From: Numida meleagris
Lineage: Eukaryota; Chordata; Aves; Galliformes; Numididae
Length of the DNA: 64,000 nucleotides
Reading direction: 5' to 3'
NCBI RefSeq assembly: GCF_002078875.1
Contig: NC_034412.1
Coordinates: 13,268,995 to 13,332,994 of the forward strand
In this document: positions 9,527 through 20,618 of the stretch, in pieces
How the letters are laid out: each line of letters begins with the position of its first letter
How positions within the stretch are numbered: position 1 is the stretch's first letter
The notes under the pieces: model-generated
What the model was told of the DNA's origin: nothing
What the model saw: the letters and a program-made list of their open reading frames with translations, nothing else
The model's database searches: none
Position numbers and translations under genes: made by a program

Positions 9527-12500
9527 GTGAGCGGCCGGCAGGCGGGAGGGGAGGCCGGGAGCGGCCGCTGGGGCAGGAGCGCCTCGGGGCTTCGTTCTCC
9601 CTCTCCTCGCCTGTCTGAGCCCGGGGCTGGGAGCGGGGCTGGGTGCGGGGCGGCACGGCGGGGCCGGGACTGCCGGCGGCGGCGGGGGCTGCGTGGCGTA
9701 GTGCTGCTGTGCTCGCCTTGTACGAAACTCACCCGTGCTGTCTTGTTCTTCTCTGAGCTAAATACAGATCTTGCGTTTTTAACAGTAAAAATGTGTATTT
9801 CGCAGCTGAAAGCTAGAGCGACAGATAAGATAGCGTTCCCTTCTCGGCAGCTGGGCTTCCTGCGTTGTTTATTTAAGAGCACTGGTTAGGTGCTCTTACA
9901 CACTGGTAGGCAAATATGTGTACTTTAGTACGTCATCTATGTTTTGTATTTCGTTCCTATTTTTAGCTCAGAAGTTTATCACATACCACTGGATTCTGTG
10001 GCTCTGCTCAGCTGCTGCTTTTATGTCCCTGCTCATGTCTGGCGGCCTCCCCTTGCCTTATATTTTAGCTTTTAGCTCTGTCAGGGAACACCCTTAGTGC
10101 ACACGCTGGACTCAGAGCTGTCCTGACTGCTGAGCTGCCTGTGTTTCTATCTGATGTATTCCAAAAAGAATATTCGCCTGTATGTGTGAGAGCATCACTG
10201 CGTGACTGTTTCTCTAGTGAGAAAGCCAAAAAACTTCCAGTGCTCAAAAAGCACGGCTGCAGGCTTTGCCTCCAGTACCTTCATTTATTGGCTCATTTCT
10301 AGAGAGTGCATTTATGAACTGTGCTTAATTGAAAATATATTTCAGGGTAGCATGCCCTCTTCCCTTCAGCCTTTCTATCTACAGCACTTGGTTTGTTTTT
10401 CCCAAGGTTCCCAGCTTGCTTTTCAGGGCACGAAAGGCACAATGTGTTGGTAGCTGCTCCTGAGCACAGTAAGGAAACTCCACATAAAAAGAAAATGCAA
10501 ATTGCCTTACTTTGCTGAGAGTATTTGGAAATGATTTGGGAATCACATTGTGGCTGCATTTCATACAACTTAGGGTGTTGATTTTGTGCACGTGTTCCAG
10601 CACAATGATCATACACCTAGATGTCTGAAAAAGCTGTGTATGCTTCTTCATAGTTTGCAAGGGCATTGCAGTCTTTGGAGACAAAGGAGATGGCATAGTT
10701 GTGTCGCTGACTGTTGTGGGCTGGATCTCAGGCAGTGGGCAGCACTGGTTCGTTTATGTCAGCTCTTCACTGAGGTGTAGATGAGCCTTGAGGTTTTCAG
10801 GCAAATCTATTGAAGAGATGAAAAACCTCTGGATGTGGAGCTTAACGAGTGCTTTGCTCACCATTTGTCTTACTGAAGATGCTGCTGAGAGCAGAGCAGG
10901 TCACATTGTTGGGAAGCAAGGCAGTCCTTGCCAGTCCAGTGTGGTACAGTTCTGTCACCTCTGTGAAACACTTCTCATTTGATTAGAGTATTGGAAATGT
11001 TGATGGGTGGGTGTATCTTGGAAAACGTTCTTGGGCAACTTCAGACCAGCTTTGTGTGTTGCAAGACTTCGTAAAGTTAATGTGTTCTGCAGAGGAGCAT
11101 TCAGCAGCTTTGATGATGTGTGCTGAAGGCTTGAATGCCTTCTCTCAATCAGGAATAAAATATCTTACATATATAGACCCGAATCCATTTTTCTCATTTA
11201 TGCCGTATGTCACATACAGCTTCTTTCTCAGCCTCTACCAAGACTGTGCATTGTGCATGGCTCCATGTTAAGCAGCTACTGCAACAACAAGGTGCACGGT
11301 GCTCTATGTGAGAGGTTATTTTCCAGAAGTGATGAATGACTGAGGAGTTTGCTTCCATTTATACATAAGATATGTGAAACCCTTCATGGCATACTTTCTG
11401 TGTGATTGATGAAGGCAGATACTGGCATGGGAATGAGATCAGAGGCTTCTTCTAAAAGTCAGCTCCTTCCAAGAGAGCAAACCTGAATGATGTTGAGTGC
11501 TTTAAAGTTGTGTGTTATTTAATTTTAGCCCTAACCAGATAGACAGTGACTGAAAAGTTGCCTTACTCGTCTATCAGAGCTAGTGACTTTGGGATTTTTT
11601 CATCAGAAACTGTTTTTACTCAGAGACTGGGATGTGAACTTAAAGCCTAAAGTTTGGAGCATGGTCGCTCCTGAGTGGCAGCGCTCACGGAGCCCTATGG
11701 TCACAATTGATGTAAAGTCTTTCCTGGTGTAAGTTGCAGTTGGCTCTGTAACCTCACCTGACAGAAGAGCTTGACATTCTTCTGTTGTAAGGCTGCGGGC
11801 GGTAGTAAAACATCACAGTCTTGTGTAGATTACTTACTCCAGTCTTAAGATATGTATTTTTCATGGCTTTCGTGTTAACATTTGTTAAGCAGTTATATAT
11901 GTGTATTCAATGAAGAATAAAGCCCCTTCTGGCATTCTGCTTCCTAGAGCAGATGGAAGGGCTACTTGGCACAGTTTGTCTTTCCTTTGTATTAAGTTAT
12001 TATTTTTTTTACTTTTGTAGAATCTCGCTAAACTAGTCTCCCACCTTTTTTTAATCTGAATTCACATTTGAATAAAATGAGCTGTATATGAAGGGCTATA
12101 CATGAAGCTTTTTAAAACTGAGCATGTGAATATTGAGTTCCTGTTTTAATCAAAATCTGACACACCTGAAGCAAAAGTTAATGTAAACACGGGCAACTTA
12201 TTCAAACAAAAGCAACGCCTCAACTTGCTTCTGTTCCCTTCATTCAGTGGAAGGCAGGGTGTTTCAAATAGGAGTTGGTGGGAAAACGAGATTTATGTAT
12301 GGCACCTGATTCATAATGGAATGGGATGACTGTGAGGCTCAGGGAGTTGCAAGTATATGATGCCTGAAGCTGCCTTGTGAAGGAACAGCAAACTTTAAAA
12401 ATACGTGGGGTTAGAGCTGGGGTGCACTGTATTTGCTTCTTGCAGACGTCACGGAAGCAGGCGCAGTGTGCGGAGGCTTATCCTCCCCAATGGCACTTGA

Positions 12501-13726
12501 TAAACCACTCAGCCTGCAGCTTCCCTCTTAAAAACTGTAGCAGAGAAACTTTGTTCCCTTTTCTTAACCATGACATGACTAACAACAGGTGCTTGAGTGC
12601 AACTTCATGAAGTAGTGTGGTTAATTGTTGTTTTCTCTGGTAACTAGAAACATAATCATACTGTTAGCCAGAAACATTCTCTGACTATTGTTACACTGTA
12701 CAGAGGCAAAGATTGTTGTTCAGTCTTCTGACTCCAATAAAAATATAAAAAACAGTTTTTGATTCCTAACAAGATTATTATTTTTTTTTTTTCCAAAAAG
12801 CAAGGCTGTTCAGTGCTCCTGCACTGGTATTTATTAGCCTCCCAGTGCCCTGTTGAGAGCTGCTGTGGCCGTCTGACAACTTGGGGCTGTTGTTCGGCTG
12901 CTGTGTTGCTCTCCCCACGGGGTGAGCAGGGAGCACGCGTTGTCTCACACGCAGAGCCCAGCGACAAGATTCTGAGCTCTGTTCTGAGACAAAGAGGAGA
13001 AGAGAAAGGCAGAGCAGAGTGCTCAGAAAACGAACTGGTGTAACTGATGGAGCACTACTGCTGAGCTGGGAAATTGCTTCTAAGCTAGAAAACTGTGATT
13101 TGGGTGAAAATGGGTGTTTGTCTAAGTAAGATTGCGTGGCGAGCTGTGAAGGATGCTTTACTCTTCTGCTATCAAAACTGAACCATGTGTTTTCTTAACT
13201 GCTGTGGCCTCAGTGCAGTTTGGGCCAGTCCTGCAGTGCTGCCTCACCAGGTGCACGGCTAACAGGACAGCAGGTTCGCTTTGCTTTCAAAGGATACTCG
13301 CTCTATGCTCACTTTTGAAGTTAAAAGTAAATAAAATGCTTGTAAGTTATATGTGGGGTGGGTTTTTTGTTGCCTTTTTTAAATTTACAGCTCTAGAAGT
13401 TGGCTGTGAACTATAGGCAGAGTGCATTTCTGCAGCTTTTTCTCAGACTCTGCAGTAGCTGTAGGCTGCCTACTGCGGTTCTGGTCTAACTGTTGCTGCA
13501 GTGCCATCCAGCTGTAATTCCTGGCGCCTTTCAAGCTTTCTTCATGGCTGAATTTTGGTGTTTTTTTGACAGATAATTACTATGTTAAATACCAACTAGT
13601 GGTTTCAAGGCACTTATCCATGCTACCTTGTGCGTCCTATAGTGAACTTCCGAGCATCTGATTTATTTCGTGGCTCATACAGATATTTTGACACAGTAGT
13701 GCTTGGTCTTTAGTATTTAAAATAAA

Positions 13727-13880
13727 ATCACAGAATCCTTAAGATTGGAAAAGACTACTAGGGTCATGTTGTCCAGCCATCATCCCAAACCCACCGTGCC
13801 ACCAGCTGTGTCCTTCAGTGCCACAAATGTTGAACAGTGAGTCACACTCAAATGTACTCAACCGCCATGGGAACTTCAGA
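13727..13880 (-). mobile_element. CR1 LINE fragment (reverse)
   Basis: 'aatcacagaatccttaagat', then 'tggaaaagactactagggtc', 'gtccagccatcatcccaaac', 'ccaccgtgccaccagctgtg' and 'tccttcagtgccacaaatg' follow the reverse complement of a CR1 3' end. The copy is about 150 bp, diverged and without coding capacity, and lies inside intron 1 of DIPK2A. Confidence 0.8.
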
Positions 13881-16800
13881 CAAACATTAAATTATGTAGC
13901 AGGTAGTTGAGTAGTAAATTGTCTTTGTTACACTCACTAGCAGTCACAAATACATTTGAATACAGATCATCTAAGATGCAAATTGTGGCACGACAGAAGA
14001 TAGTGTCTTTTTTTTTTTTTTAAGACTGCTTTTTAGCCTCCTTTAGATCTGAGAAGTTTCATTGTGCAGTCTGGTCTCCAGGTCTGCATGGCTCCAGAGC
14101 TGTGCTTATTTGCCTTGGTGACTAATATAAGCACTACTTCTGTTTACACTGCAAAATCAACAGTACTTTGTGAGAGAGAACTAATTCTTTTCCTTTAGAG
14201 GAGAAGCATATTGCTCTGCTGGCTGTGCCAGCTCATACCTGGGCAAGCGCAGCTTAGAGAGATAACTCTAGCCAAGGTGTTATGGAGAGGTCGCTTTGCC
14301 ATCAAGATCTTCAGAGTAATGGCAAGCAGGAAGAAGATTCCCCACTGTGTTGTGTATTTGCATCTATTTTATCAATTTCATCATATTTAAGGTGTAGCTC
14401 TTTGTGTATGTTACTGTCTTTTTTCAACATGAAACTCAACTTTATATGAAAATGGGTAGTGATGTACAGTGTCTTCTAGAGTACTTCTGAAAATGAGAAG
14501 CTTTTTTTTTTGTGCTACAGTAGAACAATAGCTGAAGATCTCAATCGTCACAAACTGTTTTGGCTTTTTTTGGAGACTTGATTATTAAGGTGAATTATAC
14601 GCTTGATTGTGATAACTGTTATTCTTTATGTGTTTAATTCGGTGAGGCTTTGTGTTATTGTGGACTACAATGGGCCTTATCAGCGTCAAGCTGCTGAGCC
14701 TTTACTGCAGGATCTAATTCACAGCCGTGAGCATTCAAAAGCAGTGGCAGGTTTGTATATCTTCTTGTGTGCAGACAGATGGAAGCGAGGAAGACAAATG
14801 CATTAATCGTGTGCTTTATGCTCGAGTGAAATGATAGATTCACCATATTAATTCTCAATATTTCTTCTTAGACTATGGCTTTTTTGTTTTCTTTTTTTAA
14901 AGACATAAGTGCAGTATTATTCTTTGAGGAACAAAGTACCCTTTGTTCTTTGGCAGGCCTTGTTCAGTTTTGCTTAGTGAGATGTAGATACTCTATTCAG
15001 GGCATGGAAAAAACTTTGTGATGGGTGTCACTGGGAATGAGGGTGTCAGGAGTTTTGTCATATTTACTGTTTTCCATCTCTCTGTTAGAAGATTATTCGT
15101 ATTGCTGTATGAATAGAGTAAGATGACAGTTTTAATGAGGGAGAACTGCTAAGCTACTTGTTTGTAGGTTTTTTTATACGGTGCTGTATTTTTAAACACT
15201 TTGGATGTAATTGTGGTTTTCATGGCATTTATGTGTGTATGTTCAAAGATAAGATGTCAGTGAGTGCATTGGAATTGTAGATTAATTTATCAGATAGCTG
15301 TTTCTGGTGAGCAAGAGCGTATTTAATGTTAATTGTCAAATACAATTTTTTATGTCTTCAAATAGCATATTCAAGTACAAAGTGATCTAATCAAATATTT
15401 ACGCTACTAGTAACTTGAGAATTAAAGTGAAATCTATGTTGTCTGTAACTGTACCGAAGTCTGGCTGCTGTTTATTATGCTTCTTGTTTCTCAATGCAGC
15501 TTGTTCATGGAAGCAGTGTTTAACAACCATACAATTTTGTGTTTGTATCTTGCTGGCTTTCAGAATGGTAATACATCTTAAAAGAGAAGAAAAAAGTTAC
15601 TGTGATGTTAAATGGAAATATGCTTTCAAAATAAAATAGCACAAAAAGTTAAAAATCTCTACTTACAAAGCAACAGATCTGCTCTTCAACTGATATTCCT
15701 GTCAAATTCATGGAGTGAATATAAAAGTACTGAATGGGGCACTTGTACATATTTTTATCCCCTTCTTCGGCTACTGGCTTGGGTAATGAAGTGTAGATGC
15801 GGCTGTTACGTGCCAGTTGGAAGGGAGCCAAAGCGGAGATGTTGTTTGTACATGTGCAGATGTTGGCAGCATTCCCTGTACTTCTGATGTCAAAAGATCT
15901 TTTTGTTGCCACAGAGTTATAAATACATCTGTGTAACGGTACGGCACACAGTATTGTTTGGGAAGCTCATTTCTAAATAAAACTACTCCAAGAATTTATC
16001 CTGTAAGAGGAAGTTTAGCGTATGTAACACAGGAAGCATAGTAGATGTGTTTTGAAGGTAAGTGTACGTATGTGGATAGTGCTATACTTCTAAAATCTGT
16101 TTAATCCATTACATAAATCCCTGCTATTGATGGGAAGTAGTCCTTTTAGCTCTTCCTCTTTTCTGCACCTGGCTATTCAGGCCTGCCTCCATCTGTTTTT
16201 TCAGTACTAGCATGATGTGATGAGCTGGATCTGGCTACTGGTCCAACTGAGCATCAGCCCAGCAAGTATCAGCTGCATTGTTTTCCTTGGAAAGCAAAGG
16301 AGGGGTTTGAAGTGACTGTACTTGATGGATTAGGAGGAATATGCACCTTTTCCTTCTGGTGGCATGGCCTTTGCTCTTTGTGATTGAACTTGTATTTGGG
16401 AAGAGAGGCAAACACAAACAGCAGGACTGGAGTATAGGAAAGGAGAGGGGTAGAAAAGGAGGTAGAGTTGTCCAAAATCATACCTAAAAAAAAGATTTAG
16501 GTATAATTGCTGTAGCAGTTGAACTTACTACACTGAGTGCTGCTAAAATGGAACAACATGAAAATTTTGTGTTAATTTGTGTTTTGGGTTAAATCACTTG
16601 TGTTGATCGGAGAAGCAAGTCCATTTTCTCCAATTCAGGGTACAAATTTGTTTTTATAAGAGTAATCTACAGTTAGTAGACTTGCATGCTTGCAGGATAG
16701 ATAAAGGCGGTTTGGGCTTTCTCAATCCTATGCTATCAGGATTTTTCCTGGTTTATACAAGCAGTCAATATTTAGAATTTGCTGTCTTGCCCCTTGATCC

Positions 16801-18530
16801 CAGTCACTGGAAGGAAAAACTCACTGTGAGTTCCCTACAGGTTATCACTTAGCACCAGCTCCTTCTTCCTTCTTTTTGAGTGAAATGATGTGTACCTTTG
16901 TAAGCAATGTCATGTGATGGACAACAGCAGTTTGTATTGCTGGACAATACAAAGATGCATTGGCTTGTTTTGATCCAGGACTGAATATAGTAATGATAAA
17001 AGTGCTTGAAATGACATTTTGAAGGCATTTCTTGGTATGCTTTTTCATTATATCGATCTGTTTGTGGAATAAGAAATATTTACTTGTTGGAATGTTACTG
17101 GTTTTGGTTTTTTTTTAAACCACAAAATAAAAACCCATTCTTCTAATGGTGTGTGTCACTTGATTTGCCCAGAACTGGTGAATATTTGCATGTAGCTTAC
17201 CACCTCCATGAGTTTCCCTGAAGCTACAGATGAAAAGCTGAAGGCTGAATAACGTCACCCTTATTGCACAGCAGATTCAGTTAGTGAGAGAGGTTTAATT
17301 CTGCTCAATTACATGTTATCATATCTTGAAAGCAATCCTCCTAGCCTTGAACATATCAGATTAGTTCTGTAGCATCCTCAGCACTTTTCATGACTAGGTT
17401 CGTCTATGTGAGTAGCACAAGTGATGAAAACAGAGCAGAAGTCCAGATACTTAAGCTTTCAGCCGATTCTGTTACTAACATGGGTTAGACTCCCTTTTGA
17501 CCAAACAAGAAAGAGCTGTCTTGAAGGCTTCTATGATATTTAAGTGTTAAAGGCAGAATAGATGCTCTTCTTTGTAATGGTAAATAATTATTTCTTCTAA
17601 AATTGTCTTCTGTACTTGCCGTTGCAATTGTAGATGTTGACAAAATGGGTTAACTATATATCTTAACTATGATTTTAATTTTTTTGTGGGTACCAGAAAT
17701 ACAAGACTGGCCACGTAGAAGTTTCCTTGAAAATTCTGTAGAGGACGTATTTCTTGAGCCTTGTGGGCACATAGTGGGATTTCCAAATATTTGAAATTAA
17801 TGTATGTTAGATTCTTAAAGAAGGCCTGAGTGCACAGCATTTAACATTAATATTTTTGTGGTTTCTTCTGATTCATAATAAAGAGGATATCTTTTAAAAT
17901 GCTAGTCTGCTTATATTGAAGCTTTAGGGCACATTCAGCACAACTGAAATATGAACATGTGCTGTCTTTTTTTATTACTAGTAGTATGCAATTACTGTTT
18001 TTCATACTAACATCAAGAAAGCTACTAATGGAGACATCTTGTTTTTGAGATCATTTTATGTGGTTTTGTGTAATACATGTACAGAGTGTACATGTAGGAA
18101 TTAATGAAGAGGTAGATTGCTAAGGACTACTAGAGGTGTAAAACCCTAATCTTTCTTTTATACCTTAATCTGTTCTGTAATCCCTTCTGTGAAATCTTCA
18201 AGTGAGAGGATCCTCAGAGGGAATCCAATCAACTGGGGAAAATGGGAAGGGGGGAAGAGCAGAAATGAGGAGATGCACCTTGGTCGTTCTAATAGGTTAT
18301 TAAAAATTTAATTGAAAATAGCAGAAGCAAAATCATATGTTCAGGGAGTGTACTTGTGTTAATATAACAGATATATATGAAGTGTCAAAGATGGTTGGTG
18401 CAGGTATGTGTATAAATATTCTATATGAAAAGCTTGATAATGTTGTACCAGGTCCTTCAAATCTTTCCTCTCTAATAGTCTAGCAACTTGTCTTGCTCAA
18501 ATATATTTTGTCATTTTTTTTCTTTTCAAG

Positions 18531-18623
18531 GGAAACTTAGAAGTATGTGGAAATGAATTTATTGCTCGTGTTGCTGAACATTCACAGGCGTCTCTCCTAG
18601 ATTTTATCAAACAGCCTATTAAA
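18531..18623 (+). other. DIPK2A: Exon-like block in intron 1 (possible alternative exon)
   Basis: The block is preceded by a strong pyrimidine tract and acceptor (a T-rich run ending TTCTTTTCAAG) and followed by a usable donor, GTATGA. It is 93 nt, exactly 31 codons, with no stop in the frame set by exon 1. Its ends are phase 0, matching the exon 1/exon 2 junction. The peptide starts GNLEVCGNEF and ends DFIKQPIK, and I do not recognise it. If included it would insert 31 residues between the helix-C region and strand beta-4. If the donor is ignored, the frame ends at TGA 18627-18629. Against it, only 57 nt separate it from exon 2, which is short for a vertebrate intron, and mammalian DIPK2A lacks it. 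It may be a cryptic or poison exon, or chance. Confidence 0.3.
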
Positions 18624-18680
18624 GTATGAGCTGTTTTGTATTAATTAAAATCTCAAAAAAAAAAATCTTTTTATATTTAG

Positions 18681-18984
18681 AGTTTCCCATCTGATGAGGG
18701 CTGGCCATTTGCAAAGTACTTGGGAGCATGTGGAAGAATGGTGGCTGTCAATTATGTTGGAGAAGAGCTATGGAGTTATTTCAATGCACCATGGGAGAAA
18801 CGAGTGGATCTGGCCTGGCAGTTAATGGAAATAGCTGAGCAGCTGACAAATAATGACTTTGAATTTGCACTCTACCTCCTTGACGTCAGCTTTGACAACT
18901 TTGCAGTTGGACCAAGAGATGGGAAAGTCATCATTGTGGATGCAGAAAACGTTCTGGTAGCAGACAAAAGGTTAATCAGACAGA
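18681..18984 (+). CDS. DIPK2A: DIPK2A coding exon 2 (residues 219-319 plus first base of 320)
   Basis: It encodes the core of the divergent kinase domain, from SFPSDEGWPFAKYLG to DKRLIRQ. The beta-4/beta-5 region is FAKYLGACGRMVAVNYV (228-244). The catalytic-loop equivalent is LLDVSFDNFAV, with D286 and N291 at the usual five-residue spacing. The metal-binding DFG equivalent is VDAEN with D305, 14 residues later. The sequence is almost unchanged from human as I recall it. It begins after TATTTAG and ends at CAGACAGA before GTAAGT; the final A is the first base of codon 320. Codon use is AT-rich compared with exon 1. Confidence 0.96.
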
Positions 18985-20136
18985 GTAAGTCTCTTTATCT
19001 TCTATTTTTCTCTCCCCTTACCTCACCCGTCCCCATGTTTTTTCTTCTTTCTCTGAGTGCAATATTATGTGTACATGCTTAAAAAAAAAAAGATGGCTTT
19101 ATAAGTAGACTACTAATTAATAAACTAGCTTTATTCTACAACTGTTACTAATTAGCTTGACCGGTTCAATTTTATGAAGCTTTGAGTTTACCTGAATTTG
19201 ATTGACATGCACTTTTAAATCTCTAATCTTGTTTAAAAGGAGAAGTTGAGTGGGAAGAGATGTTTTGGTCAGGAGAACAGGAATCAACCAACAGTTGTGT
19301 TGATAGGCTGATGGGCTGGCTGGCTGACTTGCCTATCTTAGCAAAAGTAGGATCCTTTTGGCTTTTCCAGGTGTCTGTAAAGATGAAAGTTGGGTTTTTT
19401 GTTTTCTCAGAAAAACAAGACAGTCTTACTGCCTCTTTTCCCCGCAGTTACATAGCCTGCTTCTATTTCAGTTGTTCACGTAGGTGCTCTGAAATAATGG
19501 AATTGAAGGACTGGGTAATTTTAGTTTTGATGCTGTTTCCGAACTTGAATAGTGAAAACTTGTTCATCTATGTGTTGGCTGTAAAAGCTCAAAGCAGCAG
19601 CAGCAGGGGATGTTTGACAAAGTGGTGTTACGTGAGTTTTTGCTTCTTTTGGGCTTGTAGCGAAAACTTTACAAAGCTAAGGGCTGGAGACACTGAACGT
19701 GAAACCCTCGGCTCTGCAAAAGCTTATGGCAGTAATCCAAGTGATTCTACTTTGCTTTGGGTATTTTTTGGGTTGCTTTTCTTGTTTGTTTGTTTGTTCA
19801 CCTCTACCCCCTTAGGTTTGCAAGTAGTTTTCTTTTTACACATTTTCAGAGAGCTTAGATTAAAAAATTGTCTGAGTCCATCAGGAAAACATTTTTATGT
19901 ATTAAACATTAAGTACGTTTACTTCAGTATTCATGACCGCACAAACATACTTTCTTTTTTTTTCCCTCCCCACTTAATATTAAGTGAGATCTAACTTTTT
20001 GTAGCGTGTCTGAATTGCTCAGTCACATATATGGCCAAATGAACCATGAAAAAGCTGGTGGATACATATGTATTGTGCTTCTGATGCTCTCTTCCCACAT
20101 CTCACTTTGTTTTTTAACCGTCTCCTTATTTCACAG
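18985..20136 (+). other. DIPK2A: DIPK2A intron 2
   Basis: This 1,152-bp intron is phase 1, with a GTAAGT donor and a pyrimidine-rich TTATTTCACAG acceptor. It is T-rich on the coding strand and has an unusually long frame without stops (19260-19994, 244 codons) that resembles no protein I know. Its composition (runs of Phe, Leu, Ser, Val) is what T-rich DNA yields, so I treat it as intronic. A (TTTG)n run lies near 19783. Confidence 0.9.
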
Positions 20137-20468
20137 ATAAACCTGAAAATTGGGATGTATGGTATGAAAGCAAATTTGATGACTGTGATAAAGAAGCTTG
20201 TCTGTCCTTCTCAAAAGAGATTCTTTGTGCTCGCGTCACTGTGGACCACAATTATTATGCTGTTTGTCAGAACCTTTTATCAAGACATGCCACGTGGCGT
20301 GGCACTTCTGGAGGACTACTTCATGACCCCCCAGCTGACATAGCCAAAGATGGCCGGCTTGAGGCCTTGCTGGATGAGTGTGCCAACCCAAAGAAGCGAT
20401 ATGGCAGATTCCAAGCTGCAAAGGAACTGCGTGAATACCTTGCACAACTCAGTAACAATGTGAGGTAG
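20137..20468 (+). CDS. DIPK2A: DIPK2A coding exon 3 (rest of residue 320 to 429, stop)
   Basis: It encodes the C-terminal lobe, beginning with the last two bases of Asn320 and continuing KPENWDVWYESKFDD. It includes cysteines C336, C341, C350 and C363 (FDDCDKEAC, ILCARV, YAVCQNLL), probably structural disulfides of this secreted fold. It ends KELREYLAQLSNNVR and TAG at 20466-20468. The tail matches mammalian DIPK2A except for a few substitutions such as CARVTV and PPADIAKD. The acceptor is TTTCACAG. The C-terminus has no transmembrane segment and no KDEL-type retrieval signal. Confidence 0.96.
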
Positions 20469-20592
20469 TCCACGTTGAAAATCTCTTGCAACGCTGGCTA
20501 AAACACCATTGCAGAGACACATACAGTGAAGTCTTGAACTTGTGTGTTCAAAAGAGAAAATGAAGAAGTGAAACTAATTTATCGGTTTTCTA

Positions 20593-20618
20593 AATACCAT
20601 AAAGATCTTTATGGTATT
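20593..20618 (+). repeat. DIPK2A: 26-nt perfect palindrome in the 3' UTR (RNA hairpin)
   Basis: The half-site AATACCATAAAGA is followed directly by its exact reverse complement, centred between 20605 and 20606. In mRNA it can fold as an 11-bp stem with a GAUC tetraloop. In DNA it is a two-fold symmetric site. It begins 125 nt after the stop codon. It is not followed by a U-run and has no reason to be a terminator in a vertebrate. Confidence 0.9.

Larger units (their letters stand above)
7780..9740. promoter_or_regulatory. DIPK2A: CpG island over the DIPK2A promoter and first exon
   Basis: The base composition changes abruptly from AT-rich to GC-rich with dense CpG near 7780 and returns to AT-rich after about 9740. 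The island covers roughly 1.1 kb upstream of the start codon, all of exon 1 and the first 200 bp of intron 1. Such islands mark broadly expressed, usually unmethylated vertebrate promoters. The long upstream half leaves room for divergent antisense transcription. Borders are by eye. Confidence 0.88.
9527..18680 (+). other. DIPK2A: DIPK2A intron 1
   Basis: This 9,154-bp intron runs from a GTGAGC donor to a TATTTAG acceptor, phase 0. The first 200 bp remain GC-rich as the tail of the CpG island; the rest is AT-rich. It contains one CR1 fragment (13727-13880), short poly-T runs, and an exon-like block at 18531-18623. The exon 1 reading frame stays open into the intron as far as a TAG at 9887-9889. 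Open frames elsewhere in the intron are short, and I recognise none of them. Confidence 0.9.
8873..20468 (+). other. DIPK2A: DIPK2A gene, coding span (3 coding exons, 2 introns)
   Basis: Joining 8873-9526, 18681-18984 and 20137-20468 gives 1290 nt, which is 429 codons plus TAG; the human protein is about 430 residues. Donors are GTGAGC (9527) and GTAAGT (18985). Acceptors are TATTTAG (18680) and TTTCACAG (20136). Intron 1 is phase 0 and intron 2 is phase 1. The product is Divergent Protein Kinase Domain 2A (C3orf58, DIA1, HASF) of the FAM69/DIPK family. Reported roles include a secreted heart growth and survival factor, Golgi/secretory localisation, and support of autophagosome-lysosome fusion. 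Recognition is by direct reading of the translation. Splice joins are inferred from signals and frame. Confidence 0.95.

Noticed and set aside
9034..9618. 194-codon frame overlapping exon 1 in another phase
   Set aside because: An Ala/Pro/Arg-rich shadow of exon 1. The DIPK2A frame is clearly the real one.
19260..19994. 244-codon open frame inside DIPK2A intron 2
   Set aside because: The peptide resembles nothing known and is dominated by residues encoded by T-rich codons. The interval lies between well-supported splice sites in a T-rich intron.
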